64,000 nt of DNA, taken from contig CM043701.1 of the NCBI GenBank assembly GCA_023935145.1, positions 67,952,317-68,016,316 of the forward strand. The letters are read 5' to 3'. Below, one piece after another: positions 31,085 to 42,470 of the stretch. The notes beneath the pieces were generated by a model. It was given only the letters and a program-made list of their open reading frames with translations. It made no database searches and was not told the origin of the DNA. The position numbers and the translations under genes were made by a program. The stretch comes from Bretschneidera sinensis. Its lineage: Eukaryota; Streptophyta; Magnoliopsida; Brassicales; Akaniaceae. Numbering within the stretch: position 1 is the stretch's first letter; each line of letters opens with the position of its first letter.

Positions 31085-32184
31085 CCGACCAAGAGGAAAA
31101 AATCTGAAAATACAAGGTGAGATCCTAGAACATTTGAAATAAGTTAAGATTAACTTGCCTTTGCATCATCTGTGCACCATAAAAAGGAAGCATCAAGTCA
31201 AGAAGACTGCATTCTTGATTGAGCAAGTGAGTGCGGTGATTGAGCAAAAGACACCGCCCAAATATAAAGACCCAGGGTGTCCCATGATCACCTGTCAAAT
31301 TGGGACTTATAAGATCGGCCAAGCTTTGCTGGATTTAGGAGCCAGTGTGAACCTAATGCCTTACACTATCTACTTACAACTGGGTCAAGGAGAGATCAAA
31401 CCCACATCTGTGGTACTACAGTTGACCGACCGGTCGATTAAGCAACCAAGGGGGATAATCGAAGATGTACTGATACAGATAGATAAGTTCTACTATCTTA
31501 TTGATTTTCTCATTATGGATACTCATTTCGTGGTAGATATTGAGTCTAAAGTTCCAATCATTTTAGGAAGACCTTTCCAAGCCCCCTCTAACGCTCTTAT
31601 TAATTGCAGGAACAGTCTAATGAAGTTATCTTTTAGGAACATGACTCTAGAGGTCAACATTTTCAACATCGAAAGACAACCACATGATGATGATGATTGC
31701 TATCATACTTATATGATAGACATACTGATCCCAGATGAGGCTCTCATGAGCAAAAATTTAAAATCTTTAGAGTATCTCCTTTGTATTTTTGATTCTGAGA
31801 GTTCATTTTATCTTAACAATCTTTTCGATGTTTCTACTATTTCAGGGACAAAGGATAAATGAGAATGAAAATGGAAACCAACTTTGAGGAGTTACCAAAA
31901 GATGAAGAGAGACCGAAGCCATCTGCTGAGGAGACCCCAAAGGTCAACTTAGCGACGCTACCTGAGGGACTCAAACATGTATTCTTGGGACCAAGTGATA
32001 CCTTTCCTATTATTATTTCCTCTATACTAAGTGATTCACAAGAAAAGAAATTGATTGACATGTTAAGTGAGCATAAAGCTGCATTAGGATGGACAATTGC
32101 TAACATTAAAGGTATTAGCCCCTTGATATGTTCCTATAGGATCCATTTAGAGGAAAGCACTAACCCCTATAGAGACCCCCAGCG
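31085..32184 (+). pseudogene. Element A copy 2: protease and start of RT
   Basis: Nearly the same sequence as 2973-4113 with a few percent differences. Protease is open at 31155-31862, longer than in copy 1, because copy 2 keeps CAA and GAG codons that are stops in copy 1. The active site LLDLGASVNLMP is near 31330. A deletion of about 43 bp near 31168 removes residues upstream of the protease core. The early RT frame 31859-32188 ends at RDPQR, where element E interrupts at target ATAAC (32185-32189). Here the rest of RT is found on the far side of E. Confidence 0.87.
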
Positions 32185-32189
32185 ATAAC

Positions 32190-32577
32190 TGATTATGCCA
32201 AAAACATACGCGGTTGTTGTAGTACAGCTTTGGGGTGTCGATTCCATAGGGAAACAAGATAACTACAAGAGAAGGTGTGAACCTTAACACAGACGATAAA
32301 GATAAAGTGAGAGAATAAAGTATTGTGTGAAAATTGTGTAGATAATACGATGGATAGATAACAGGGTTCCGGGAATCCTCCCGAGTTTCTTTGTCCTATT
32401 ATATTTCACAATCTACTTTATACAATTGTTTCACTATCAATTTCAGATTCCCTTACTCATTTGGATTTATCGTTTTGGATTAAAGTTTACACCTTCCTTT
32501 GTAGCTAACTTGTTTCCCTGTTGAATCGACACCCCAAAGTTGTACTACAATACTGCGTTATATTTTGGTTGTAAACA
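32190..32577 (+). repeat. Element E copy 2: 388-bp foldback LTR-like unit
   Basis: Same unit and length as 4119-4506, with the right terminus mutated to GGTTGTAAACA. It occupies the 5' LTR position but contains only two opposed LTR 3' ends. Confidence 0.8.
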
Positions 32578-32582
32578 AATTT

Positions 32583-32600
32583 TGGCTCCGTTGCCGGGGA
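32583..32600 (+). promoter_or_regulatory. tRNA-Asp primer-binding site (E copy 2)
   Basis: TGGCTCCGTTGCCGGGGA, one mismatch to the tRNA-Asp complement. The non-coding leader with a T-rich tract extends to 32815. Confidence 0.87.
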
Positions 32601-32815
32601 GACGCGCTTAAGTACAAAGAAGATTGTCAACTTTTGACATGACGGTAGAAGAATTGTAAATAGTTTTTCTTTTCAGCAGTTGTAAAGGCGGTAACTTCGT
32701 TCTTTCTTTTAGCTTGCTGTATTATTTTTCTTCCTTCTTTTTTTTTTTAAGTTTTGATTTTTTGATTTTTTTTTTATTCTGTTTTATTGATTTCCTCTCT
32801 AAAATCAATTGGTGT

Positions 32816-34560
32816 ATGCTTAGACCGAGAGATTCGCGAGGTAGATTCATTAAGGGACCCGAATTAGAATTACCCTTTCCTTCCACGTCCATTAGTGAAA
32901 CCTCGCCTAAATCAAACCATATTGCACCCCCAAGGGAGAATTTAGAGAATTTTGTTAACATGGCCAATAACCATAATGAAAATGTTGCTAGGACACTTCA
33001 GGATTACCTCCACCCTACATGCACAGCCACACCATCATGCATTATGTTACCAACCAATACTCGCCAATTAGAGTTTAAAATAGGGATGATACAATTACTC
33101 CCTACATTTAATGGCTTGGACAATGAAAACCCATATGTGCATAATTGAGAATTTGATGAAGTAGTCGCAACTTTTCATAGTCAAGATGAAACCGATAACA
33201 TTGTGAAACTTAAGTTCTTTCATTTCGCTTTAAAGGATAGAGCTAAGAGTTGGCTATACTCACTTAGACCACGATCTATTGGGTCATGGACTGAGATGAC
33301 TTAAATTTTCTTTAATAAATACTTTCCCCAACACAAGACTAATGCTGTAAAAAGATAAATCTCCACCTTTGCACAAAAGGATAGCGAGACTTTGTATCAG
33401 TCTTGGGAGAGATTTAAGGAGTTGTTGAGTATGTGTCCTCACCATGGGTATGAGAGTTGGTGCTTAGTGAGCTATTTTTATGAGGGACTTACATATAGAG
33501 AGTGCCAATTTGTAGAGATGATGTGTAATGGTGAGTTTTTAGATAAAGATCCTGATGAGGCCATAGAGTACCTCAATGAGCTTGCTGAAAAAGCTCACAC
33601 TTGGACTGAACTTAGTGCTACTGAAAGCACGAATAGGTCACGACCTATAGGGAACCCAAATGGTGAAATTTACCATCTTAGGGAAGAGGATAACCTTAAG
33701 GCCAAGGTCAAGATGCTCATTAGGGAGCTAGATGAATTAAAAACTAAGAGCTTAAAGCCAACACACTTCGCTAATCATTCAAAGTCTTTGAAACCATGTT
33801 TTGTGTGTGGCGGGGTAGATCATCTTGCCCAAGAGTGTGCTACATTTGCTGATATGAGAGGGATGTATGAGGAACAATGTAATTCCTTAGGAATGTACAC
33901 AAAGCTTCATGCACCCTTCTCTAATACCTATAACCCGGGGTGGCGTGATCACCCCAATTTCAGCTGGAAGTCTGAAAACCAGCAGCTTGCACAACCCCCT
34001 GCACCATATCTTGAACCATATCATGCACCCGTGTCTTCTAGGAGTTCTTTAGAAGACACTTCACATGCTTTTATTAAAGCACAGGGGAAGACTAATCAAA
34101 GGCTTGAATCTTTAATTGTGCAGGTTGTTGAAGAGCATAAAGAGATAAAGAGCCAAGTGTCCAAGTTAATGAGCTACTTGAGTGTGACTGAGCGAGGTAA
34201 GTTCCCTTCTCAAGCTCAGTCCACATCTCATGGTCAGCACCTGGTGCAACAGAATGTGAAGAAGGTGAATGCCATTGAGATAGTAAGTGGTAAGTTATTG
34301 CACATCCCAACAACGAAAAAGCAGAGGATGTGGATGAAAGCCACCAAGCATACATGATGGACTCATTCATGGAAAAGGTCCAGCACCTTAATCCATTGGA
34401 GTCCACCTTCATCCATGGCATCATAAAAGTACATATCGAGCCAAAATTTGTGGGTGTTACTGATGACATCCTTGAGGCCTATCCAAAGCATACAAGGACT
34501 GAATTTGGTAGTGAAGCAGTGGCTGGTGCATTCAACATATGTTTTTCTATGAGGGAATAA
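32816..34560 (+). pseudogene. Element E copy 2: gag joined to protease-RT linker
   Basis: Better preserved than copy 1. Start is ATG 32816. Stops at about 33146 (shared with copy 1), 33301 and 33356 precede an open frame of 321 codons (33392-34357). This covers the capsid C-terminus (FYEGLTYRECQFVEMMCNGE), an intact CCHC knuckle CFVCGGVDHLAQEC near 33800-33840, the YNPGWRDHPNFSW tract, and a helix (LESLIVQVVEEHKEIKSQ) near 34110. A frame change near 34340 leads to the linker (HLNPLEST, DDILEAYPKHT) and the final stop at 34558. Protease and all later pol domains are absent, joined at the same place as in copy 1, so the deletion predates the duplication. Confidence 0.87.
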
Positions 34561-34563
34561 AAG

Positions 34564-34609
34564 TGTATGGCTGAAGACGTAAAACTTAGCGCTCATGGGA
34601 GGCAACCCA
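34564..34609 (+). promoter_or_regulatory. Conserved 40-bp post-coding block (E copy 2)
   Basis: TATGGCTGAAGACGTAAAA then TTAGCGCTCATGGGAGGCA, directly after the final stop; matches 6495-6535. Confidence 0.78.
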
Positions 34610-36240
34610 CAACATATCCTTTTATTTTTACTGTTTTTCATATTACTTTTTCTTATTTATTATTATTATTTTGCTGTTTTCCAGTATTAACTTAGTATTT
34701 CTTTTTCAAGGAAAAATATACGAAGCAGTTCAAATAGTGGAGCACAATTTTCAGCTTCTGTGCACCTTTAGCTACAAAGGGAGTTTCCTTTACTCTTTCT
34801 TTTACATTGAGGTCAATGCAATTTTTAAGTTTGGGGTGGAGGAAATATATCTCTTTGTTTCCATATTCTTTATTTCCATACTTTTTTTTTCTTTTTCCAT
34901 TGAACTGTTTGGTGTTATTTTCCTTTTTGTTTGTTTCTAGCATGCTTGGTGTTAGCCTTAGAGTTTATTCATATGTCAATGATATGAGCTTAATTGAGAT
35001 AATATACAACATTTAGAAAAAGTTAAATCTTGCTTCAGTTTGAAATTAATTTAAGCATCAATCTTGACTTAGTTTGAGACTCTAGTTTGTGGTAAGATTG
35101 TATGAATAGTCTAAAGCATCTAGAGAAATTTTATGTGTGATTGTCTTGTGAATATTTTTGCGGTCTCGACAAGCTCTAGAACTTATTTGATAATCATTTG
35201 AGGTGAATTCCTAGAATGCACACTACTTAGGATATGATATAGGCCATTTTTGAACCGTTTGAGCCTTTCAAACTTACCATTGCTATATTTATCGCTACTC
35301 ACCTGTTTGAGCTTTTAAAGAATTTGAGCCTTATTTCTTCTGATAACCCATTTACTTACCCTTATGAGCCTAAAAATATTTTATCCTTACCCTTCTTTTA
35401 AAAGAACTTAATTGTACACATTTGCTGAGAAGCACTTAAGAGGAGTAAAGATGGGAAATATGAAAAACCATAACCCAAGTATATTAAAGAAGATAAGTTG
35501 GGGGTTGTGGAAAAGAAAAAAATGAAAGAGAAGGTGAATGGTCTTGTGCTAAAATAGAAAAGAAAAGAAAAAAAAGAAGAAGTGAAGGATGGCAAAGAAT
35601 GAAGAAAAGAAAGGAAGAATGGTGACTTATCGAAGATATGCTCTTATAAAAAAAATAGTGATTTATTGAAAGAAATGCTCAGAAAATGGTTGGAAGAGTT
35701 TGGTATTGAAGTAAGGTTATCCAGTGCTTAAAGAGTTGTGTTCAAAACTAAGAGATTAAGTTCTTTTACTTGTTGAATCCTTCTCGTTCTTTCTTAACCT
35801 AACGTTACAAGCTTAGTAAAGACCTATTGATCCAATGTAGTGTGATTTTTTCTACAATAGTGGAGAGTGATTTGAAAATTAAGCCTATGGAGCTTGTTTA
35901 TGTGATTGATGTCACACAATTTGTTATGTTTTTATAGGCCAAGACTTATATTCATGAATGTTGTGCATAAAATCATCCGGGTGTTCGGATTCATGGATTG
36001 TGGTAAGATGGATATTAAGAGTCGATAACAATTTTAAGATTGATGTTTAGATTATTTTTGGACTTAGATGAAATTTAATGATTCTATGTGCAATATATTT
36101 AGTGCAATTTTGAGACAAAAACTGAATTACTCTTGGTTTAAGACTAACATTGCTTTACTTTGTTTTGATTCCTACCGTAGAATTCATCTCTTGTTTTCGC
36201 TTGAATTGCTAGGGACTAGAAATAAGCTAGTTGGGGGTTG
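34610..36240 (+). other. Element E copy 2: 3' untranslated region and PPT
   Basis: Colinear with 6540-8180, with small indels and no conserved ORF. Internal polypurine-like tracts are AAGTTTGGGGTGG (about 34826) and AAGTTGGGGGTTGTGG (about 35495). The true tract GTTGGGGGTTG (36230-36240) directly precedes the LTR. Confidence 0.75.
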
Positions 36241-37784
36241 TGATGAGAGCATAAAATGCATTTTAATCTTACTTATTTGTTAGCATTTCAGGGTTGATTT
36301 AGGTTTTAATTGCATTTTTATTTGTTAACAACTTTAAAGTGGTATTCTTGGAGCATTAACTTATTTCGGTGCATTTTCAGGTATCTTGAGTTAAAAGAGA
36401 TGGAAAAGCTATCATCATTTTAAACACGAAGCTTTAATGAATACTCGAGTGAGAGAATGGTCGCGGAAGAGCCAAGATGAAGAGAAACCAAGAAAAGAGT
36501 TTCACTAAATTGCCAGAATTGCCATACAGATCAATCATCTTTGAAAATTAAACTGTATTGATGCAGGAAGAACCAGGAGATGAGCCATATATTCTTAGAA
36601 ATATCTGTAAGTCTTTTTCTGGAGAATTTTATGGTTCATAAAAATGATTTTTCTAGAGAAAATTATGGCAGTTTTAGTAGACAGAGGTCAGACCTCCAAA
36701 ACAGCATCAGGTCAAGGTGCACCCTGGAAGAGCTGGGGCGCACCCTTCAGAAAGAAGCCAAAAAAAAGCCTCAAAGATTCAACAGGTTGAGGTGCACCTT
36801 AGAGAAGCTGAGGTGCACCTTGAAGGGCTGAGGTGCACCCTAGATAAGCTGAGGTGCACCCCACCGCACACACAAGAAACTTGACAAAAGCCAAGGTGCA
36901 GCACGACTAAGTCCAAGGTGCAGCGCGCGCACAGACCCTGTTCTCCGAGTTAGGCCCTAATTAGGTCTTTAATGATTTGTTCAACCCTAAAACACCCTTA
37001 GGCCTTGTACATTATAAATAGACCACTTAGGGTTTGTAATTAGACATTCAAAAAAAGAGAGAGAAGGCCGGAAAACTCAAGGGAGGCTGCTACATTCTCG
37101 CCCATGGTCGACTAATCTCCAAGCAAGGCGAAGAGATGAATCCTTAGGTGTAGTTGTTTCTATTTCCTTACTTGATTCAGTTATAATAGAGCTTTAGCGT
37201 TCAAACATTGTTATGATTTACTTTTTAATCTAATTAGTAGATTTCTTATTAGTCTGGTGATTGCATACTTCTCTTCCATATAAGTCTAGTCATGCTCTGC
37301 TTATGTGTATTTATTTGGGTGTGATTGAGTCTGGTAGATCTCTTTTATAGATTTGTCCATTGCTGCAGTATTATCGTTTGGATATATCGTCGTCTTTTGA
37401 TAATTTATAAGTTAGGTCATGTGTGCTTGAAAGTAAAGAATAATTCATATCAATTACATTAGGGTTTATACATGCACTTTAATTGAATATTTGCCGATTG
37501 CCTGTTTGGGATGTGAAACTTGCAATCGAGATAAAAACAACTGAATCAAGTTAAGATTAGGGCAACAAACCTTGGGAGGATTCCCTGATCCTTGTTGTTC
37601 CCTTATTATATTTCATAATCTACTTTACACAATTGTTTCACTATCAATTTCAGATTCCCTTACTCATTTGGATTTATCGTTTTGGATTAAAGTTTACACC
37701 TTTCTTTGTAGTTAACTTGTTTCCCTGTGGAATCAACACCCCAAAGATGTACTACAATACTGCGTTATGTTTTGGGCGTAATCA
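36241..37784 (+). repeat. Element E sense LTR (full length)
   Basis: TGATGAGAGC to GGGCGTAATCA, 1544 bp. U3 has a 190-bp module related to the C LTR (about 36500-36690), then an array of AGGTGCACC-type palindromes (36714-36935). TATAAATA is at 37013. Near the 3' end it has GTGGAATCAACACCCC. The first 113 bases equal 8181-8293. Confidence 0.9.
36714..36935 (+). promoter_or_regulatory. GGTGCACC palindrome array in E LTR U3
   Basis: At least six AGGTGCACC or close variants (GGGCGCACC, AGGTGCAGC), often preceded by AAGCTG, in about 220 bp, ending about 80 bp before TATAAATA. The antisense LTR carries the same array at about 39135-39355. Confidence 0.72.
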
Positions 37785-38288
37785 AATTTTGCAAAATTTG
37801 ACAATCTTCATTGTACTTAAGCGCGTCTCCCCGGCAACGGCACCAAAATTTGATTACGCCCAAAACATAACGCGGTATTGTAGTACAGTTTTGGGGTGTC
37901 GATTCCACAGGGAATCAAGTTAACTACAAAGGAAGGTGTAAACTTTAATCAAAAATGATAAATCTAAATGAGTAAGGGAATCTGAAATTGATAGTGAAAC
38001 AATTGTGTAAAGTAGATTGTGAAATATAATAGGGCAAAGAACCTAGGGAGGATTCTCGGAACCCTATTATCTACACAATTTTCACACAATACTGTATTCT
38101 CTCACTTGATCTTTATCGTCTGTGTTAAGGTTCACACCTTTTCTTGTACTTATCATTTTTCCCGGTGGAATCGACACCCCAATGCTGTACTACTACAACC
38201 GCGTATGTTTTGGGCGTAATCAATTTTTGGCGCCGTTGCCGGGGAGACGCGCTTAAGTACAAGGAAGATTGTCAACTTTTGAAAAATT
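37785..38288. repeat. Centre of E palindrome: foldback unit with two primer sites
   Basis: An inverted leader with the tRNA-Asp site in antisense (37828-37845) is followed by the 372-bp foldback unit (37851-38222, inverted relative to 4119-4506) and a perfect sense site TGGCGCCGTTGCCGGGGA (38228-38245) with leader to 38288. The unit has U5-type termini at both ends, each with its own outward primer site. The symmetry centre is near 38047, where ATAATAGGG and CCCTATTAT face each other. Confidence 0.85.
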
Positions 38289-39823
38289 TGATTACGCCCA
38301 AAACATAATGCGGTATTGTAGTACAACTTTGGGGTGTCGATTCCACAAGGAAACAAGTTAACTACAAAGGAATGTGAAAACTTTAATCCAAAACGATAAA
38401 TCCAAATGAGTAAGGGAATCTGAAATTGATAGTGAAACAATTGTGTAAAGTAGATTGTGAAATATAATAGGGGAACAACAAGGATTTGAGAATCCTCCCT
38501 AGGTTCATTGCCCTAATCCTAACTTGATTCAATTGTTTTTATCTCGATTGCAAGTTTCACATCCCAAACAAGCAATTGGAAAATATTCAATTAAAGTGCA
38601 TGTATAAACCCTAATGTAATTGATATGAATTATTCTTTACTTTCATGCACACATGACCTAACTTATAAATTATCAAAAGACGACAATATATCTAAATGAT
38701 AATACCGCAGCAATGGATAAATCTATAAAAGAGATCTACCAGACTCAATCACACCCAAACAAATACATATAAGAAGAGCATGACTAGACTTATATGGAAG
38801 AGAAGCATGCAATCACCAAACTAATAAGAAATTTACTAATTTGATTAAAAATTAAATCATAACAATGTTTGAACGCTAAAGCTCTATTACAACTGAATCA
38901 AATAAGGGAAATAGAAACAACTACACCTAGGGATTCATCCCTTCGCCTTGCTTGGAGATTAGTCGGCCATGGGGGAGAGTGTGGCAGCCTCCCTTGAGTT
39001 TTTCGACCTTCTCTCTCTTTTTTTGAATGTCTAATTACAAACCCTAAGTGGTATGTTTATAGTGTATAAGGCCTAAGGGTGTTTTAGGGTTTGAACAAAT
39101 CATTAAAGACCTAATTAGGGCCTAACTCGGAGAACAGGGTCTGTGCGCGCGCTGCACCTTGGACTTAGTCGCGCTGCACCTTGGCTTTTGTCAAGTTTCT
39201 TGTGTGTACGGTGAGGTGCGCCTCAGCTTCTCCAGGGGTGCCTTAGCTCTTCAGAGTGCACCTTAGCTTCTCCAAGGTGCACCTCGACCTGTTGGATCTT
39301 TAAGGCTTCTTTCTGAAGGGTGCGCCCTAGCTCTTCCAGGGTGCACCTTGACCTGATGCTGTTCTGGAGATCTGACCTCTATCTACTAAAACTGCCATAA
39401 CTTTCTCTAGAAAAATTATTTTTTGAACCGTAAAATTCTTCAGAAAATAGACTTCCAGATCTTTCTAAGAATATATGGCTCATCTTCTGGTTCTTCCTGC
39501 AACAATACAGTTTAATTTGCAAAGATGATTGATCTGTATGGCAATTCTGGCAATTTGGTGAAACTCTTTTCTTGGTTTCTCTTCATCTTGGCTCTTCTGT
39601 GACCATTCTCTCACTCAAGTATTCATTGAAGCTTTGTGTTTAAAATGATGATAGCTTTTCTATCTTTTTTAACTCAAGATACCTGAAAATGCACCGAAAT
39701 AAGTTAATGCTCCAAGAATACCACTTTAGAGTTATTAACAAATAAAAATTGAATTAAAACCTAAATCAACCCTAAAATGCTAACAAATAAGTAATATTAA
39801 GATGCATTTTATGGCTCTCATCA
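38289..39823 (-). repeat. Element E antisense LTR (full length)
   Basis: On the minus strand TGATGAGAGCC (39823) to GGGCGTAATCA (38289), 1535 bp, about 95% similar by eye to the sense LTR. With 36241-37784 it forms the arms of a 3.58-kb inverted repeat. Its outer end abuts the target duplication ATAAC. Confidence 0.9.
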
Positions 39824-42470
39824 ATAACTTAACCCCACTATGAAAGAAGTCGTGAAAAAGGAAGTTTTGAAGATATTAGATGCAAGTATCATTTACTCCA
39901 TCTCTAATAGTAAGTGGATTAGCCCGACTTAGGTAATACCTAAGAAATCGGGGGTAACTATGGTAACCAACACAGGGGGGATGCCTGTTCCTACCAAGGT
40001 AGTGACAAGGTGGCGCATATGCGTAAACTATAGAAAACTTAATTCCGTCACCCGTAAGGATCACTTCCCACTTCTATTTTTAGACCAAATCTTAGAATGT
40101 GTAGCTGGCTATCCCTTCTATTGCTTTCTAGATGGGTATTCAGAATATTATTAGATAGACATTGCAATAGAAGATCAAGATAAGACTACGTTCACATGCC
40201 CATTTGGTACTTATGCATTCTGGTGTATGCTTTTTGGACTGTGTAATGCACTGACTACATTTCAAATATGCATAATGAGTATATTTAGTGATATGGTTGG
40301 TTGAAAAATTTGTGGAAGTCTTTATAGATGATTTGACTGTGTTTAGTGATTCTTTTTATTCATGCCTACTCCATTTACAGGTTGTTTTGAGTAGATGTGA
40401 AGAAAAAGGTCTTGTGCTTAATTGGGAAAAATATCATTTCATGGTTCCCTCTAGACTAGTTTTGGGGCACATAATTTCTAAAAAAAAAGATCAAAGTGGA
40501 TAAATCAAAAATAGAGTTGATCTCTAAATTTCCCACATCCAAAACTGTTAAGGATGTTAGATCCGTTCTTGGGCATGCCAATTTTTACAGGAGGTTTATA
40601 TAGAGTTTCTCAACTATATCTAGACCATTATGTAACCTTCTAGCTAAGGAAGCCATGTTCAATTGGACACAAGAGTGTGAGGACGCCTTCTGAACACTCA
40701 TTGATAGGTTTACGTCCGCTCCTGTCATGCAGTTACTGGATTGGAATTTACCATTTGAGATTATATGTGACGCGAGTAATTATGTGGTGGGGGCATTTTT
40801 AGGAAAACGAAGGGAGGGGAATACACTGGTAGAACTCTTAATAATACACAAATGAATTATTCCACTACTGAAAAAGAATTCCTAGCAGTAGTCTTTGCCT
40901 TAGATAAATTTTGTGCTTATCTGATTGGTAAACCTATCACTATTTTTACTAACCATGCAACCCTTAAGTACCTTCTTTCAAAGAAGGATGCTAAGGCAAG
41001 ATTGATTAGGTGGATTTTACTCTTGTAGGAATTTGATTTAACAATTAAGGATAAGAAGGGGGTGAAGAATGTGGTGGCAGATCACTTGTCTCGCCTGGAG
41101 TTTAATAAGTCTGCCGATGGGCCACCCATCCGAGATAACTTCCCCGATGAACATCTGTTCTCCATAAGCGAAGTATCATAGTATGCGCACACTGTTAATT
41201 ACTTTATTTCCGGCGAAATGCCATCCACATAGAGCGTGCAAGATATACTCAAATTTTTGGTCGAGGTAAGAAATTTCTATTTGGATATCCCTTATCTTTA
41301 TAAGTATTGCCTTGGCCAAATTATGAGGTGGTGCATCCCTGCGGTTGAGATTGATAGTATATTACATTTTTGTCATAGTTCAGCTTGTGGCAGTCACTTT
41401 TCTATGAAAAAGATCGTCGCAAAAATTTTACAGTCTGGATTATATTGGCCTTCTCTGTTTAAAGACACTAACAATTTTTGTCATTCTTGTGATAGATTCT
41501 AAAAGCTTAGTGCTTTGTCCCGAAGGCATATGATGCCCCTTAACCCAATTCTTGTCATTGAAATATTTGATTGTTGGGGGATCAATTTTATGAGACCCTT
41601 TCCACCTTCTTTTGGGTATCTATATATCTTACTTGCAGTGGACTATGTGTCTAAATGGGTAGAGGTTGTGGCGTGCTGAAACAACAACAACAACAACACT
41701 TTTGTCAAATTTCTTAAGGAAAACATTTTCTCTAGATTCGGCATGCCTCGGGCTATGATTACTGATCAAGGCACTCATTTTTGTAACCGTTCTTTTGAGG
41801 CTTTGATGCGTAGGTATGGAGTGCACCAAAAGGTCACTAACATCTACCATCCACAGATGAATGGCTAGGCTGAATTGGCCAACCAAGAGGTGAAACCAAT
41901 ATTGGAGAAGATGGTGATCCTGGATAGAAAGGATTGGTCTTTGCACCTTCCCGATGCTCTTTGGGCTTACCGTACTGCTTACAAGACCAACCCTGGGATG
42001 TCTCTATACCAGTTTATCTATGGAAAAGCTTACCATCTACCGTTGAGTTAGAACATCATGCTTATTGGGCTATAAAGAGTATTAACTTTGATCTTAATGA
42101 TGTAGAAATTCATAGAAAGGTTCAGTTTGCTAAGATTGAAGAGTTGCAAAATGATTCCTATGACAGTTCAAGAATCTACAAGGCAAAGATAAAGGTGGCT
42201 CATGACAAGCAAATTTTGAGGAAGTATTTCGAGCCCAATCAACAAGTCCACCTCTATGACTCGAGGCTTCACCTTCATCCCAATAAGCTAAAATCAAAAT
42301 GGACTGGCTCGTTCGTGGTTAAGCAAGTCTTTCCTAATGGTTTGGTTGAGATAGAAGATCCAAAAGATGGGAAATTATTTTTATTAAATGGCCAACGTCT
42401 GAAACACTATGTGGAGAAAGTAGAGGAACCAGAGAAGATCTCTCTGGTTGCCCCTGTCTACTTTGATTGA
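39824..42470 (+). pseudogene. Element A copy 2: RT, RNase H and integrase
   Basis: Continuation of the RT interrupted at 32184. RT blocks: [20 protein letters not shown] near 40010, CFLDGYSEYY near 40125, LFGLCNALTTFQ near 40230, FIDD at 40321-40332 (both catalytic Asp retained). RNase H traces follow at 40740-41100 (CDASNYVVGAFLG; TTEKEFLAVVFALDKF in a shifted frame). Integrase zinc finger is at about 41370-41500 (HFCHSS; FCHSCDRF). Core acids: WGINF, with Asn in place of the first Asp, near 41580; MITDQGTHF near 41757; the Glu region is degraded (NG-stop-AELANQE near 41865). The C-terminal frame 41934-42470 is open and includes LYDSRLHLHPNKLKSKW. An (AAC)n tract at about 41680-41700 interrupts the core. 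Many stops and shifts; not functional. Confidence 0.88.

Larger units (their letters stand above)
32190..39823. mobile_element. Element E copy 2: rearranged Athila-like insertion
   Basis: A 7634-bp insertion into the RT of A, flanked by a perfect 5-bp duplication ATAAC (32185-32189, 39824-39828). RT of A reads on across it. Contents in order: 388-bp foldback unit; primer site; sense gag; 3' region; sense LTR (36241-37784); inverted leader with primer site; inverted copy of the foldback unit (37851-38222); sense primer site and leader; antisense LTR (38289-39823). The left terminus is a U5-type LTR end and the right terminus a U3-type end on the opposite strand. Because one duplication encloses everything, the whole may have integrated as a unit, or it was rearranged internally afterwards. 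Confidence 0.82.

Noticed and set aside
36714..36935. Regularly spaced palindromes considered as a CRISPR array
   Set aside because: Spacing and spacer content are irregular, the units lie in an LTR, and the genome is a plant nuclear one.
37828..37845. Sequence matching the 3' end of tRNA-Asp, considered as a tRNA gene fragment
   Set aside because: Only about 18 nt match and they abut an LTR end, so this is a primer-binding site.
41680..41700. (AAC)n tract as a microsatellite of interest
   Set aside because: Short simple repeat inside a dead integrase; no wider pattern.
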